From Merdimonas faecis (lineage in GTDB: Bacteria; Bacillota; Clostridia; Lachnospirales; Lachnospiraceae): 64,000 bases of DNA. The DNA is taken from positions 90,839-154,838 of the forward strand of contig NZ_MIEH01000020.1 of NCBI RefSeq assembly GCF_001754075.1. Direction: 5' to 3'. The notes under the pieces were generated by a model. That model was not told where the DNA came from. It saw only the letters and a list, made by a program, of their open reading frames with translations, and ran no database searches. Numbering within the stretch: position 1 is the first letter of the stretch; the number at the start of each line of letters is the position of its first letter. The position numbers and the translations under genes are program-made. Shown here one piece after another: positions 35,521-44,644 of the stretch.

Positions 35521-35547
35521 ATCCATACTTATATACATTTTTCCGTT

Positions 35548-36753
35548 TTAAAAAACATACTTATCCATCCGGTCAAATGCTTCTTTTACCCGCTCAAACG
35601 GAAGCGCCAGATTGACCCGAAGGGCATATTCTCCATGGAACATCTTTCCGTCCTGCCATGCCACACCGACATCCCATCCGGCCTTTTCCAGCTCTTCCAA
35701 TGACTTCCCATGTTTCTTACACCATTTCCCGCAGTCCAGGAACAGCATATAAGTCCCTTCCGGCCTGCTGACCTCCACGCCTTCAAAATGCTCCTGAATA
35801 TAATTGCAGGCATAATCCACATTCTTTCCTATAACGGCACACAACTCATCTACCCATTCCTGCCCCTCCTTTTTATAGGCTCCGATCAAGGCATGCATGG
35901 AAAAAACGTTCATACTGTTATAGTGACATTTCTCGCTTTTTGACGTGATCCGGTCCCGAAGGTATTTGTTATAAATGATATGATAACTGCCGATCAAACC
36001 CGCAAGGTTGAATGTCTTACTTGGCGCATAGAGAGCCACCGTACGATTTCTGGCATCTTCACTGACAGACTGCGTCGGGATGTGTTTATGACCATCCAGA
36101 ATAATATCTGACCATATCTCATCCGAAATCACCAGACAGTCATTTTCTTTATAAATTTCCATGGCCTTTTCAATTTCCCATCTTTCCCACACTCTTCCAC
36201 ATGGATTATGGGGGCTGCAGAAAATAGCCACATGGATCTTTTCCTCTTTCAGCTTCCTGTCCATATCTTCGTAATCCATCCGCCATACGCCATTGTCATC
36301 CTTCTTCAGCGGACTGTGCACGATTTTATAGCCATTGCCTTCCAGGCTCCTGGTAAAACCGATATAGGTAGGACTGTGTACCAGCACACCGTCTCCCGGC
36401 GCCGCAAACGAAGTCAGGGCAGAAACCACACCTCCCAGCACGCCGTTTTCATAACCGATATCATCCTTTGTCAGATTCGTCACATTGTTCCTGGCCTTCT
36501 GCCATTCAATGATCGACTGAAAATATTCTTCACGGGGATTAAAATATCCAAACAATGCATGATTAGCTCTTTTAATCACTTCCTCCGGCACTGTCGGCAC
36601 CGTCGCAAAATTCATATCCGCAACCCACATAGGGATTACATCAAAGCCCTCTTTCGGCTTGTCCGGCGCAAAGCCCGGATTCTCTCCAACTCCGTCAACC
36701 GCCAGGGCATCTTTTCCCTGACGGTCGATGATAGATGTAAAATCATATTTCAT
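35548..36753 (-). CDS. PatB/MalY-type PLP-dependent cystathionine beta-lyase
   Basis: 401 residues from MKYDFTSIIDRQGKDA. Class I/II aminotransferase fold with VIPMWVADMNFATVP near the N-terminus, ENGVLGGVVSAL, SPHNPCGRVW, ISDEIWSDI and the PLP lysine in YAPSKTFNLAGL near 243. The MWVADMDF-like start and the lysine context are characteristic of the MalY/PatB family, which cleaves the C-S bond of cystathionine and cysteine derivatives. The frame stays open to 36990 only because it reads through a REP element; AAAGGAG 10 nt before 36753 sets the start. Confidence 0.9.
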   Translation of the reverse strand: MKYDFTSIIDRQGKDALAVDGVGENPGFAPDKPKEGFDVIPMWVADMNFATVPTVPEEVIKRANHALFGYFNPREEYFQSIIEWQKARNNVTNLTKDDIGYENGVLGGVVSALTSFAAPGDGVLVHSPTYIGFTRSLEGNGYKIVHSPLKKDDNGVWRMDYEDMDRKLKEEKIHVAIFCSPHNPCGRVWERWEIEKAMEIYKENDCLVISDEIWSDIILDGHKHIPTQSVSEDARNRTVALYAPSKTFNLAGLIGSYHIIYNKYLRDRITSKSEKCHYNSMNVFSMHALIGAYKKEGQEWVDELCAVIGKNVDYACNYIQEHFEGVEVSRPEGTYMLFLDCGKWCKKHGKSLEELEKAGWDVGVAWQDGKMFHGEYALRVNLALPFERVKEAFDRMDKYVF

Positions 36754-36774
36754 TTTCGTTAGTCTCCTTTCTTT

Positions 36775-36881
36775 GGGGACGTACACCTTTGCAAATGGGG
36801 ACAGGGGCAAATGCAAAAAGGGACACCCGCTAATGCGAATGGGGACGTACACTTTTGCAAAAAGTGTACGTCCCCATTCGC
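36775..36881. repeat. REP-like repeat cluster, copy 4
   Basis: Partial units GGGGACGTACACC, GGGGACAGGGG and GGGACACCC precede a palindrome with 22-bp arms (36835-36856 and 36860-36881), core GGGGACGTACACTTTT. The right arm ends at the first base of the nth stop codon. Its cluster layout is the same as copy 2. Confidence 0.87.
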
Positions 36882-37522
36882 TACATTTTTTTCTTACAGA
36901 TATCCTCAAGACAGCACTGATCGCAGTGAGGTTTTGTCCTTGCCGTACACACATCTCTTCCATGATATACCAGCCGGTGGCAGAAGTCACTGCCTTCCTC
37001 CGGCGGAATGATCTTCCACAGCTCCATCTCCACTTTTTTCGGTTCTTTGATGCCGTCCACCAGGCCCATCCTGTTCACCAGGCGGATGCAGTGGGTATCG
37101 GTAACGATAGCCGGCTTTCCGAACACGTCTCCCATGATCAGGTTGGCGCTTTTTCTTCCCACGCCGGGGAGCTTCAAAAGTGCATCAAAGTCATCCGGCA
37201 CTTTATCTCCGTATTCCTCATGCAGGATCTTCATGCAGGCGCTGATATCCCGCGCCTTACTCTTTCCCAGTCCGCAGGGCCTTACAATCTCTTCGATGTC
37301 ATTCACATCTGCTGCCGCCAGTGCCGCTACGCTCGGATATTTTTCATACAACCCTTCTACCACCACATTGACTCTGGCGTCTGTACACTGAGCTGCCAGT
37401 CTTACGCTGACTAAAAGCTTCCAGGCCTGGTCGTAATCCAGTGTACATCCGGCATCCGGATATTCCTGTTTTAATCTTTCAATGATCTCCAAAGCCAGCG
37501 CTTTCTTTGCCTTCTGTGTCAT
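36881..37522 (-). CDS. nth: endonuclease III
   Basis: 213 residues of the HhH-GPD family. It has the helix-hairpin-helix LLKLPGVGRKSANLIMG near 119 with the catalytic Lys, the catalytic Asp in VTDTHCIRL near 138, and a C-terminal [4Fe-4S] loop with four Cys (CTARTKPHCDQCCLEDIC). The first Cys spacing is seven residues rather than the usual six. It removes oxidised pyrimidines and nicks AP sites in base excision repair. ATG 37522 has GAGGAG 6 nt upstream. Its stop touches a REP palindrome. Confidence 0.93.
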   Translation of the reverse strand: MTQKAKKALALEIIERLKQEYPDAGCTLDYDQAWKLLVSVRLAAQCTDARVNVVVEGLYEKYPSVAALAAADVNDIEEIVRPCGLGKSKARDISACMKILHEEYGDKVPDDFDALLKLPGVGRKSANLIMGDVFGKPAIVTDTHCIRLVNRMGLVDGIKEPKKVEMELWKIIPPEEGSDFCHRLVYHGRDVCTARTKPHCDQCCLEDICKKKM

Positions 37523-37557
37523 AGTATCTCCTCTTTTGCTTATCATTTTTTTCTTTA

Positions 37558-38106
37558 CTATTTCTTTCCGTCGCTCAAGGTCACCTTGATATAATCATGG
37601 TGGACCGCTTCCAGATATTTCCCGAACACATCCTCTGTCTTCAGTTTGATGCTGGATGTATTTACACAGGGGTGACAGGCATACCAGGGACTTTCCAGGA
37701 TTTCCTCGTCCACCAGCAGCTGCACACGGTTCTCCGGATCAAAGATCAGGCCCATGATGGTGGCTGATCCCGGCGTTACATTAAGGAGCCGCTCCATATC
37801 ATCCCCGGATGCAAAGGACAGCCGGGACGTCGGGATCTGCTTCGACAGTTCCTTGGTCTGAAGTGATTTCCCGCCGGGCAGCACCAGGAGATAAAATGCT
37901 GTTTTCTGCCGGTTGCAAAGAAACAGATTCTTGCAGATTTCAATCTCCAGCGCCTCGTCTACTTCTTTGCACGCCTCGATAGTCATCACCGCCTCATGGT
38001 CTGCCCGAACATAATCAATATCCAGACTGTCCAGAAGGTCGTAGACCTTCATCTCCTTTTTCTCTCTGCCCTCTGCTGTTTTCGGTCTTCCCTGATATAA
38101 CTTCAT
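37558..38106 (-). CDS. prolyl-tRNA editing protein (ProX/YbaK family)
   Basis: 182 residues of the YbaK/EbsC editing domain: VYDLLDSLDIDYVRADHEAVMTIEACKEVDEAL, CKNLFLCNRQKTAFYLLVLPGGKS with the conserved Lys, and VTPGSATIMGLIFDPENRVQLLVDEEIL. The N-terminal KLYQGRP and C-terminal CHPCVNTSSIKLKTEDV segments match the ProXp-ala (PrdX) subgroup, which hydrolyses Ala-tRNA-Pro. The start at 38106 is preceded by GGAGGAG. Confidence 0.88.
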   Translation of the reverse strand: MKLYQGRPKTAEGREKKEMKVYDLLDSLDIDYVRADHEAVMTIEACKEVDEALEIEICKNLFLCNRQKTAFYLLVLPGGKSLQTKELSKQIPTSRLSFASGDDMERLLNVTPGSATIMGLIFDPENRVQLLVDEEILESPWYACHPCVNTSSIKLKTEDVFGKYLEAVHHDYIKVTLSDGKK

Positions 38107-38195
38107 CCTCTGACTCTCCTCCAATGTCTCTTCCTCATATCTCTTTTAAACACATGCCGGATTTATGTATCTTCGACATCCGTACGTCCCATTCT

Positions 38196-39299
38196 TTAGA
38201 TCTCAATCAGCTCATATTCCTGGGTGCCGATCCCGATCTTCTCTGCATGTTCCAGGCAGCTCTTCCAGTTCGTCGCAGGCGCCGAATCTGTAAAATGATC
38301 GTGGTGCACATGAGGCATCCGGTCCAGCTGGCTTTCTGCAATCACCGGCTGACGGTTCACCGCATCTGCACAGGCCCGGTCCAGCGCCACCGGATCAAAG
38401 GAGGCAAACATCCCCACATCCGGAACGATCGGAATATCATTTTCCGCATGACAGTCACAATTCGGAGACACGTCAATGACAAGACTCACATGAAAATGAG
38501 GCCGGTCCTTCAGTACCGCCAGGCTGTATTCTGCAATTTTCTTATTCAGGATATCATTTGACTCATCGTTAGACGCACATACCGCATCCTTTGGACAGAC
38601 ACCTATGCATCGGCCACAGCCCACACATTTATCCTGGTCGATCACAGCCTTCCGCTCCGTAATAGACGGTGCGTCATGGGCACAGATCTTTACACAGTTC
38701 CCGCATCCGATACAATTTTCCTGTTCCACATACGGCTTTCCGGCACTGTGCATCTCCATTTTCCCTGCCCGTGACCCGCAGCCCATACCGATATTTTTAA
38801 GCGCTCCACCAAATCCTGTTGCTTCATGTCCTTTAAAATGATTTAACGTCAAAAACACGTCCGCATCCATAACGGCCCGTCCGATCTTTGCTTCCTTTAC
38901 ATACTCTCCATCAATAGGCACCAATTCCTCATCCGTTCCCTTCAGCCCGTCGGCAATGATCACATGACAGCCGGTAGAAAACGGAGAAAACCCGTTTTTG
39001 TATGCCGAATCCAGATGATCCAGCGCATTTTTCCGCCCGCCTACATACAGGGTATTGCAGTCCGTAAGGAATGGCTTTCCTCCCAGCTCCTTTACCAGCT
39101 CTACCATAACCGCCGCATAATTGGGCCGGAGGAATGCAAGATTCCCCGGCTCCCCAAAATGCATCTTAATCGCGGTATACTTATTGTCAAAATCAATTTC
39201 TCCCATGCCCGCCGTCTTCATGAGACGTTTCAGTTTCTGCGGAAGATTCTCCTGAAAGGTCGCCTTCATACTTGTAAAATATACCTTTGATTTTTCCAT
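38196..39299 (-). CDS. DUF362 domain protein with two [4Fe-4S] clusters
   Basis: 367 residues. The DUF362 part (HFGEPGNLAFLRPNYAAVMVELVKELGGKPFLTDCNTLY, HFKGHEATGFGGALKNIGMGCGSRAGK) encloses a ferredoxin insert with CIGCGNCVKICAHD near 197 and CVGCGRCIGVCPKD near 229, giving two classical 4Fe-4S sites. Proteins of this type are common in strict anaerobes and probably take part in electron transfer; no substrate is known. It appears to be a single gene with its own start site. Confidence 0.88.
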   Translation of the reverse strand: MEKSKVYFTSMKATFQENLPQKLKRLMKTAGMGEIDFDNKYTAIKMHFGEPGNLAFLRPNYAAVMVELVKELGGKPFLTDCNTLYVGGRKNALDHLDSAYKNGFSPFSTGCHVIIADGLKGTDEELVPIDGEYVKEAKIGRAVMDADVFLTLNHFKGHEATGFGGALKNIGMGCGSRAGKMEMHSAGKPYVEQENCIGCGNCVKICAHDAPSITERKAVIDQDKCVGCGRCIGVCPKDAVCASNDESNDILNKKIAEYSLAVLKDRPHFHVSLVIDVSPNCDCHAENDIPIVPDVGMFASFDPVALDRACADAVNRQPVIAESQLDRMPHVHHDHFTDSAPATNWKSCLEHAEKIGIGTQEYELIEI

Positions 39300-39327
39300 G
39301 TTGTCTCCTTTTCTTACTTTTTACTTA

Positions 39328-39939
39328 TTAATCTCTTTCTTCGCTCCATTCCAGAATCGTTCCGGAATTCGCGTCGATTTCAAAATCGTATTCCACACCG
39401 TTGTAGATAATGTCTCCTTCATATTTGTAAACTCCGTCATCATGATCCAGACTGATCCGGATATCCTGCTCCGTAGCCCCGGATACTCTGGAGAGCGCCG
39501 TTTCGATTGCCTGCTCCTGGGTAACCGCTACATTTGCGCTGTTTGCAGTCCCTGTTCCCTGGGAAGTATTGTTCTGTGCGTTCTCTCCATTATTCTGGGC
39601 AGTTCCCTGATCGTCGTCCTGTGTCCCGTTCTGGACATTCCCCTGCGCCTGAGTGCCGTCATCCTGATTTTCAATATCGGAACTTAAAATCGATCCATCC
39701 GCTGCCGCAACCTCGTATTCATATCCGGTATTATCCACATCAAAACGGATCTCATATACCTTCTGTCCATCGTCTCTGTCTTCCGAAACCTGAAGCCTTG
39801 TCGTGTCGGATTCACTGACTCCTGCATCGTTAAGCGCCGCTTCCAGGGCTGCGTCTCTTCCGATATCCTTTCCTCCGCATCCTGCGACTGTTCCTACAAC
39901 TGCTACTGTTAAAATTGCTGCTGCCAATAATCTTTTCAT
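39328..39939 (-). CDS. PepSY-domain lipoprotein
   Basis: 203 residues. A signal peptide with lipobox VAGC (near 18-21) is followed by two PepSY-like repeats (AALEAALNDAGVSESDTTRLQVSED...YEIRFDVDNTGYEYEVAAADGSIL and the C-terminal QAIETALSRVSGATEQDIRISLDHDDG...YEFEIDANSGTILEWSEE type) joined by an Asn/Gln/Gly-rich linker. PepSY lipoproteins often accompany two-component systems and may modulate extracellular proteases or the kinase. It lies 105 bp downstream of the kinase gene. Confidence 0.87.
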   Translation of the reverse strand: MKRLLAAAILTVAVVGTVAGCGGKDIGRDAALEAALNDAGVSESDTTRLQVSEDRDDGQKVYEIRFDVDNTGYEYEVAAADGSILSSDIENQDDGTQAQGNVQNGTQDDDQGTAQNNGENAQNNTSQGTGTANSANVAVTQEQAIETALSRVSGATEQDIRISLDHDDGVYKYEGDIIYNGVEYDFEIDANSGTILEWSEERD

Positions 39940-40044
39940 ACCTTTGTTCTCCCTTCATTTTCATTTATTTATATAGTTGTTTTGTTCTTGTTGATGTTAC
40001 TATATACCACAAAGATTAAAAAAAGATTAAAGGATCAGATTTTT

Positions 40045-41427
40045 TTATTTTTCTGTCCGGGGCAATTCAAAAATAAACCGGCTGCCTTCTCCTTTCCGGC
40101 TCTCTGCCCGGATTTTCCCGCCATGCATTTCCACAATCCATCTGACCATAGATAACCCAAGCCCGGAATGACTGCCCTTAGTCCTGGCTGCATCCTCCCG
40201 GTAGAACCTTTCCCAAATGTGGGGAAGCGCATCTTCCCGGATCCCGATTCCGTTATCCTCCACCACACCGATAATGCATTGATCCTTCTCCGTCAGAGAA
40301 ACATGGATCTTTGACTGCCCCTCCGGTTTCCGGTAAGCCACGGCATTGGAGATCAGATTTCCCAGCATCCGGATATATAAAGTCTCGTCCGCCCTTCTTT
40401 TGATCCCCGGCTCCACCTCTGACGTCAACAGGACAGGAAGCCCCTGCTCCCTGATCAGGAACTTACGCTCCTCTACCACCATTTCCGTCAGCTCGCTCAA
40501 ATCCAGCTCTTCCATCTCCAGAGGCTGCCTCCCCTGATCTGCCCTGGACAGAAACAGAAGCTGGCTGATCATCTCTGCCATCTCTTTTGCCTTCTTTTCA
40601 ATCAGACAAATCTGCTCTCTTTGTTCCTCTGTCAGAGTCTCATCCGTAAGGCAGGCCCCGCACTGTGCAATGATCACGCTGACCGGCGTGCGAAGCTCAT
40701 GGGACACATCCGAGGTAAACTGTTTTTCTCTCCGGAAAACCTCATCCAGCTGCGAAAGCATCTCATCAAAGGTTTCCGCCAGATGGTAAATCTCGTCCCT
40801 GTTTTTCCCTCCGCTTTCAGGAAGTCCGATCCGCCTGGAAAGATCCGCGTCTGCCCGGATCTCCTGAACCGTATCCGTAATCCTCCTGACCGGAAGCAAT
40901 GTCCTTCTGGTAAATCGATAGCCGATAAATGCCGTTGCCAGAGTAAGTCCCGGAAGCAGGATCAGCGCAAACCGCATCGTTACCCGATAACTTGTTTTCG
41001 CATCTGTTACAGACGTAATCCCCCGGATATATACCGTCTGGTCAGCGGACAGACGAAATGACATATCATATACATACCACTGTGTATTTCCCTCCCGGAG
41101 CTTACGGATCTGACCGTCTTTGATCTCCGGCTCGGAATCAAATCCATGTGGGATCCTTCCCATCAGGAAATACCCGGTCTCGTCATAGAGAGACAGATAG
41201 ACATCCGACTCCACCGAATAAAAATCCGTCTCCACCGCCGGAACATTATCCCGCAGTATAACCGCGTCCGCACTATTCTGGACCCGGTGGGTAAGCCTAT
41301 CCTGGACCGTTGCCAGCAGTTCCCGGTTACTCAAAGAAAAAAGGATCGCCAACGCCGCACAGGTCACCAGAAGCATAAAAAAAGTATACAAAAGTGTCAG
41401 CTTAAGCTTTAATGTCAACCGCTTCAT
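40045..41427 (-). CDS. HAMP-containing sensor histidine kinase
   Basis: 460 residues. TM1 (about 10-32), an extracellular domain of about 120 residues, TM2 (about 150-170), a HAMP domain (RRTLLPVRRITDTVQEIRADADLSRRIGL), H-box TSDVSHELRTPVSVI (His near 241), N-box near 353 and a G-box GLGLSMVRWIVEMHGG near 430. An OmpR-type partner kinase resembling CssS/CpxA. It overlaps the response regulator by 4 bp (ATGA). The adjacent PepSY lipoprotein suggests sensing of envelope or secretion state. Confidence 0.9.
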   Translation of the reverse strand: MKRLTLKLKLTLLYTFFMLLVTCAALAILFSLSNRELLATVQDRLTHRVQNSADAVILRDNVPAVETDFYSVESDVYLSLYDETGYFLMGRIPHGFDSEPEIKDGQIRKLREGNTQWYVYDMSFRLSADQTVYIRGITSVTDAKTSYRVTMRFALILLPGLTLATAFIGYRFTRRTLLPVRRITDTVQEIRADADLSRRIGLPESGGKNRDEIYHLAETFDEMLSQLDEVFRREKQFTSDVSHELRTPVSVIIAQCGACLTDETLTEEQREQICLIEKKAKEMAEMISQLLFLSRADQGRQPLEMEELDLSELTEMVVEERKFLIREQGLPVLLTSEVEPGIKRRADETLYIRMLGNLISNAVAYRKPEGQSKIHVSLTEKDQCIIGVVEDNGIGIREDALPHIWERFYREDAARTKGSHSGLGLSMVRWIVEMHGGKIRAESRKGEGSRFIFELPRTEK

Positions 41428-42098
41428 AGATCTTCCCTCAAAACATATCCGGCGCCCCGCACGGTATGGATCAGCTTTTTCTCCTGCCCGTCATCAATCT
41501 TTCTCCTGAGATACCGGATATAGACATCGATTACATTGGATCCTCCCGAATAATCGAAATTCCACAGATGCTCCTCAAGCCTCTCTCTGGAAAGTACGAT
41601 TCCCTCATTCTGTACCATATACCGGAGAAGTGCAAACTCTTTTCCCGACAGGGAAATCTCTTTTTCGCCCCTTAAAACCTGGTGCGTATCCATGTGCACC
41701 TCCAGATCACCTACTCTGTAGCAGGTCTTCGGCGCTTCCTCCGGTTTCCTTAAAAGAACCCTTATCCTTGCCAGCAGTTCCTCATATGCAAAGGGCTTGA
41801 TCAGATAATCATTCGCTCCGGCATCCAGACCTGTCACCCGGTCCTCCACGCTGTCCCTGGCAGTCAGAAGCAGCACCGGCGTCTGATTTTTCTCTCTCCG
41901 TATTGTCCTTAACACGGTAATCCCATCCTTCTTCGGCATCATGATATCCAGCACCACCGCATCATACTGTGCGCTCCTTAAATACTCCAGGGCCTCTTCC
42001 CCGTCAAAACAGGAATCCACGCTGTAATGCTCTGCCTTTAACCGGGCACTGATAATTTTATTCAAATCCTTCTCATCTTCCGCGATCAAAATCCTCAT
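41424..42098 (-). CDS. OmpR-family response regulator
   Basis: 224 residues. Receiver with DE pair near 8-9, phospho-Asp in AVVLDIMMPKKDG near 51 and Lys in YLIKPFAYEE, then a winged helix with RYLRRKIDDGQEKKLIHTVRGAGYVLRE. The ATG at 42098 is preceded by GAGGTG at 9 nt; an ATG at 42107 directly abuts that site, and the frame to 42338 runs into the divergent gene. It heads the operon with the kinase. Confidence 0.9.
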   Translation of the reverse strand: MRILIAEDEKDLNKIISARLKAEHYSVDSCFDGEEALEYLRSAQYDAVVLDIMMPKKDGITVLRTIRREKNQTPVLLLTARDSVEDRVTGLDAGANDYLIKPFAYEELLARIRVLLRKPEEAPKTCYRVGDLEVHMDTHQVLRGEKEISLSGKEFALLRYMVQNEGIVLSRERLEEHLWNFDYSGGSNVIDVYIRYLRRKIDDGQEKKLIHTVRGAGYVLREDL

Positions 42099-42122
42099 GA
42101 TCCTCATCACCTCATTGTTTTT

Positions 42123-42151
42123 AGTATAGTAGAACCGGTCTGAATTGTAAA
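42123..42151 (-). promoter_or_regulatory. promoter of the response regulator-kinase operon
   Basis: On the minus strand TTTACA (42151-42146), a 17-bp spacer and TATACT (42128-42123) lie 25 bp before the regulator start. The 91-bp interval is shared with the divergent DUF885 gene. Confidence 0.75.
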
Positions 42152-42189
42152 GTTCCGCATATATATGTAAAAAACAAGGAATCTTTCTC

Positions 42190-43926
42190 ATGTCAAAAAA
42201 ACGTATTGCACTGATCCTGTCCTCCCTGCTTGGGATTTTTCTGATTTCCGCCTGTATTCTCTGGCACTGTTCGCAAAGCGAGGACAAACGTTTTGAAGCT
42301 TTTCTTTCTTCTTTTTTCTGCCAGGAATTATCCGGCAACAGTCTGACGCTCCACTATACCCTGAAGGATCCTTCCGCCTACGGCCTGGAAGACGTCCCCC
42401 CTTCTCTGGGAAGCTTTAGCAGCGACAGCACAGAATATGGCCTTTCTCTGGAAAACACCATAAAAAGAGTTTCTTCTTTTGACAGGAGCCGCCTCTCTTC
42501 TGAAAACCAGCTGACCTATGACGTGCTCCTGGATTATCTGAATACCTCTCTGAAAGGCGCCCCTTACTTATTGTATAACGAACCTCTGACGCCTCTGACC
42601 GGTATACAGTCCCAGCTGCCTATCCTTCTGTCGGAATACCCCTTCTATGACAGACAGGATGTAGATTCCTATCTTGCTCTTCTTTCCTGCATACCGGATT
42701 ATTTCAATGAACTTCTTGTATTCGAACAGAAAAAATCTGACGCCGGCTTCTTCATGTCCTCCTCCTGTCTGGATAGTATCCTGGAGGAATGTCAGACCTT
42801 TCTCTCGCTGGGAGACAACTGCTACCTCTACGACACCTTCCAGGAGCGTCTGAAAACCCTTAACCTTTCCGATTCCGACCGCAAGGCATATATTAAGGCC
42901 CATCAAAAAGTCATGGAAGCCTCTGTTTTTCCTGCCTTTCATCTCCTGGAAGAAAATCTGCCGGCCCTGAAAGGCTCTGACCATGAATCCGGAGGCTTGT
43001 GCCATCTTCCCGGGGGCAAGGATTATTACCAGACTCTTGTTCTTTCTGAGACAGGAAGCGGGCGTACCATTCCGGAGCTAAAGGAACTGACCGTCCGCCA
43101 GATGAATGAGGATCTTCTGGCTATCCAGGATATTTATGCCTCCATGCCCGAGAACCCGTCGGTTTCTTCGGATCTTTTGAAGGGACAGGGATATTCCTTC
43201 GAGGAGTCCAACCCGGCGGCGATCCTGGCCGGTCTGGAACAGAAGCTCTCCGATAATTTTCCGGCTCCCCCTGATGTTTCCATCCAGATCAAATATGTCC
43301 AGGAATCTATGGAGGAAAACTTAAGTCCCGCTTTTTATATGATCCCGCCTGTCGATCACTCCTCGGAAAATGTGATCTACATTAACCGGGGACACATGCC
43401 GGATGATCTGACGCTTTTTACCACTCTGGCTCATGAGGGCTATCCCGGCCATCTGTACCAAACCACTTACTATGCCTCCTTAGATCCTGACCCTGTCCGC
43501 AGTTTGCTGAACTACGGCGGATATACGGAAGGATGGGCTACTTACAGCGAAATGATCAGCTACTACTATGCCCCTCTCCCAAAAGAAACGGCCACACTGC
43601 TGCAAAAAAACAGTTCACTGATACTGGGGCTTTATGCCCTTGCAGACATAGGCATTCATTTTGAGGGATGGGCCCTTACAGATACCGTGGCCTTCTTTCA
43701 AAGCTACGGCATCACCGACGTGGCCACTATCCGGGATATTTACGAACTGATCGTGGCCGATCCTGCCAACTACCTGAAATATTACATTGGCTATACCGAA
43801 TTCCTGGATCTGAAAAGGGACGCTGTCAGTCTCTGGGGAGAAGCTTTCTCTCAAAAACGTTTCCACCAGGAAATTCTGGAACTCGGCCCCGCATCCTTTG
43901 ACCTGCTCCGGGAATATATGCTCTAA
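42190..43926 (+). CDS. DUF885 family putative zinc metallopeptidase, lipoprotein
   Basis: 578 residues. A signal sequence ends in ISAC near residue 22, a plausible lipobox, so it is probably anchored outside the membrane. The body is DUF885-like with the metal motif LAHEGYPGHLYQT (near 413-425) and a downstream GGYTEGWATYSEMI that can supply the third ligand. DUF885 proteins are gluzincin-like peptidases, mostly uncharacterised. AAGGA precedes the ATG. It is divergent from a two-component operon, a frequent arrangement for regulated envelope genes. Confidence 0.87.
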   Translation: MSKKRIALILSSLLGIFLISACILWHCSQSEDKRFEAFLSSFFCQELSGNSLTLHYTLKDPSAYGLEDVPPSLGSFSSDSTEYGLSLENTIKRVSSFDRSRLSSENQLTYDVLLDYLNTSLKGAPYLLYNEPLTPLTGIQSQLPILLSEYPFYDRQDVDSYLALLSCIPDYFNELLVFEQKKSDAGFFMSSSCLDSILEECQTFLSLGDNCYLYDTFQERLKTLNLSDSDRKAYIKAHQKVMEASVFPAFHLLEENLPALKGSDHESGGLCHLPGGKDYYQTLVLSETGSGRTIPELKELTVRQMNEDLLAIQDIYASMPENPSVSSDLLKGQGYSFEESNPAAILAGLEQKLSDNFPAPPDVSIQIKYVQESMEENLSPAFYMIPPVDHSSENVIYINRGHMPDDLTLFTTLAHEGYPGHLYQTTYYASLDPDPVRSLLNYGGYTEGWATYSEMISYYYAPLPKETATLLQKNSSLILGLYALADIGIHFEGWALTDTVAFFQSYGITDVATIRDIYELIVADPANYLKYYIGYTEFLDLKRDAVSLWGEAFSQKRFHQEILELGPASFDLLREYML

Positions 43927-43964
43927 GCATGCACAGACAACAGGAAACGCCTGCAGGCGCCGCC

Positions 43965-44597
43965 TTACTGGGGCATCATGGTATCTGCGATTTTCTGCAT
44001 ATCAGCATCGCTGATCCCATAAGCCCCGCTGGCGTCCTGTGCTACAGTAATTTCTACGGTTTCTTCTTCTGCATAGGAAACGCCGTCAATGGCTCTTCGC
44101 ATGCTTTCCGTCAGCACCCTGGTAAATCCTTCGGCCGTAGAAGGATCTTCTCCCTGGCTCAGCATTTCCTGCGTCACGTCTGAAGAGTGCTGTTCCAGAG
44201 TCTGATAAATATTGACCGGTTCAATAGTCACCGGAACCTGATAGCTCTCATCCTTGTTTTCTTCGGCCTGTCCCACCTCATAGCGCATCAGCTTGTCCAT
44301 TTCCGCAAGAAGCGCCCGGTACTCATCCTTTCCTTCCTCTGTCATCCCATCGATATCGGAAAGCTCCGCCTCCACCTGTGCGTCCACACTTTCTTCAATT
44401 TCCTCTTTAGCGTCTTCTACAGATATATCCCTGTATCCGGCATATTCCTCATACTCTCCATGATAATTGGCATCCAGTACACTTTCCACATACCCGGACG
44501 CATCAAAGGGTTCGGCTTTGCCGCATCCGCCAGACATCAGCCCTGCTGCCAGGAGCATAACCGGCCAGACCATATTTTTTCTAAATGTTTTATCCAT
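43965..44597 (-). CDS. DUF5105-like lipoprotein
   Basis: 210 residues. A signal peptide with SGGC lipobox (near 23-26) precedes an acidic, helical extracellular domain without catalytic motifs. The arrangement of an acidic first half (VEDAKEEIEESVDAQVEAEL) and a second half with VPVTIEPVNIYQTLEQ resembles small lipoproteins of the DUF5105 type in Lachnospiraceae, but this is a weak match. GGAGGAG lies 5 nt before ATG 44597. It is convergent with the DUF885 gene and follows spmB by 47 bp in the same direction. Confidence 0.72.
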   Translation of the reverse strand: MDKTFRKNMVWPVMLLAAGLMSGGCGKAEPFDASGYVESVLDANYHGEYEEYAGYRDISVEDAKEEIEESVDAQVEAELSDIDGMTEEGKDEYRALLAEMDKLMRYEVGQAEENKDESYQVPVTIEPVNIYQTLEQHSSDVTQEMLSQGEDPSTAEGFTRVLTESMRRAIDGVSYAEEETVEITVAQDASGAYGISDADMQKIADTMMPQ

Positions 44598-44644
44598 AGG
44601 CTCTCCTCCTTTTTTCAATCATATCACGTATCTTTGGTTCCCCG

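Noticed and set aside
36754..36990. N-terminal extension of the PatB/MalY frame
   Set aside because: The extension translates the REP repeat (giving KVYVP twice); the ribosome binding site and family alignment place the start at 36753.
36881..37522. Loss of the iron-sulfur cluster in endonuclease III
   Set aside because: The first Cys spacing is seven rather than six residues, but all four Cys are present, so the cluster is probably still formed.
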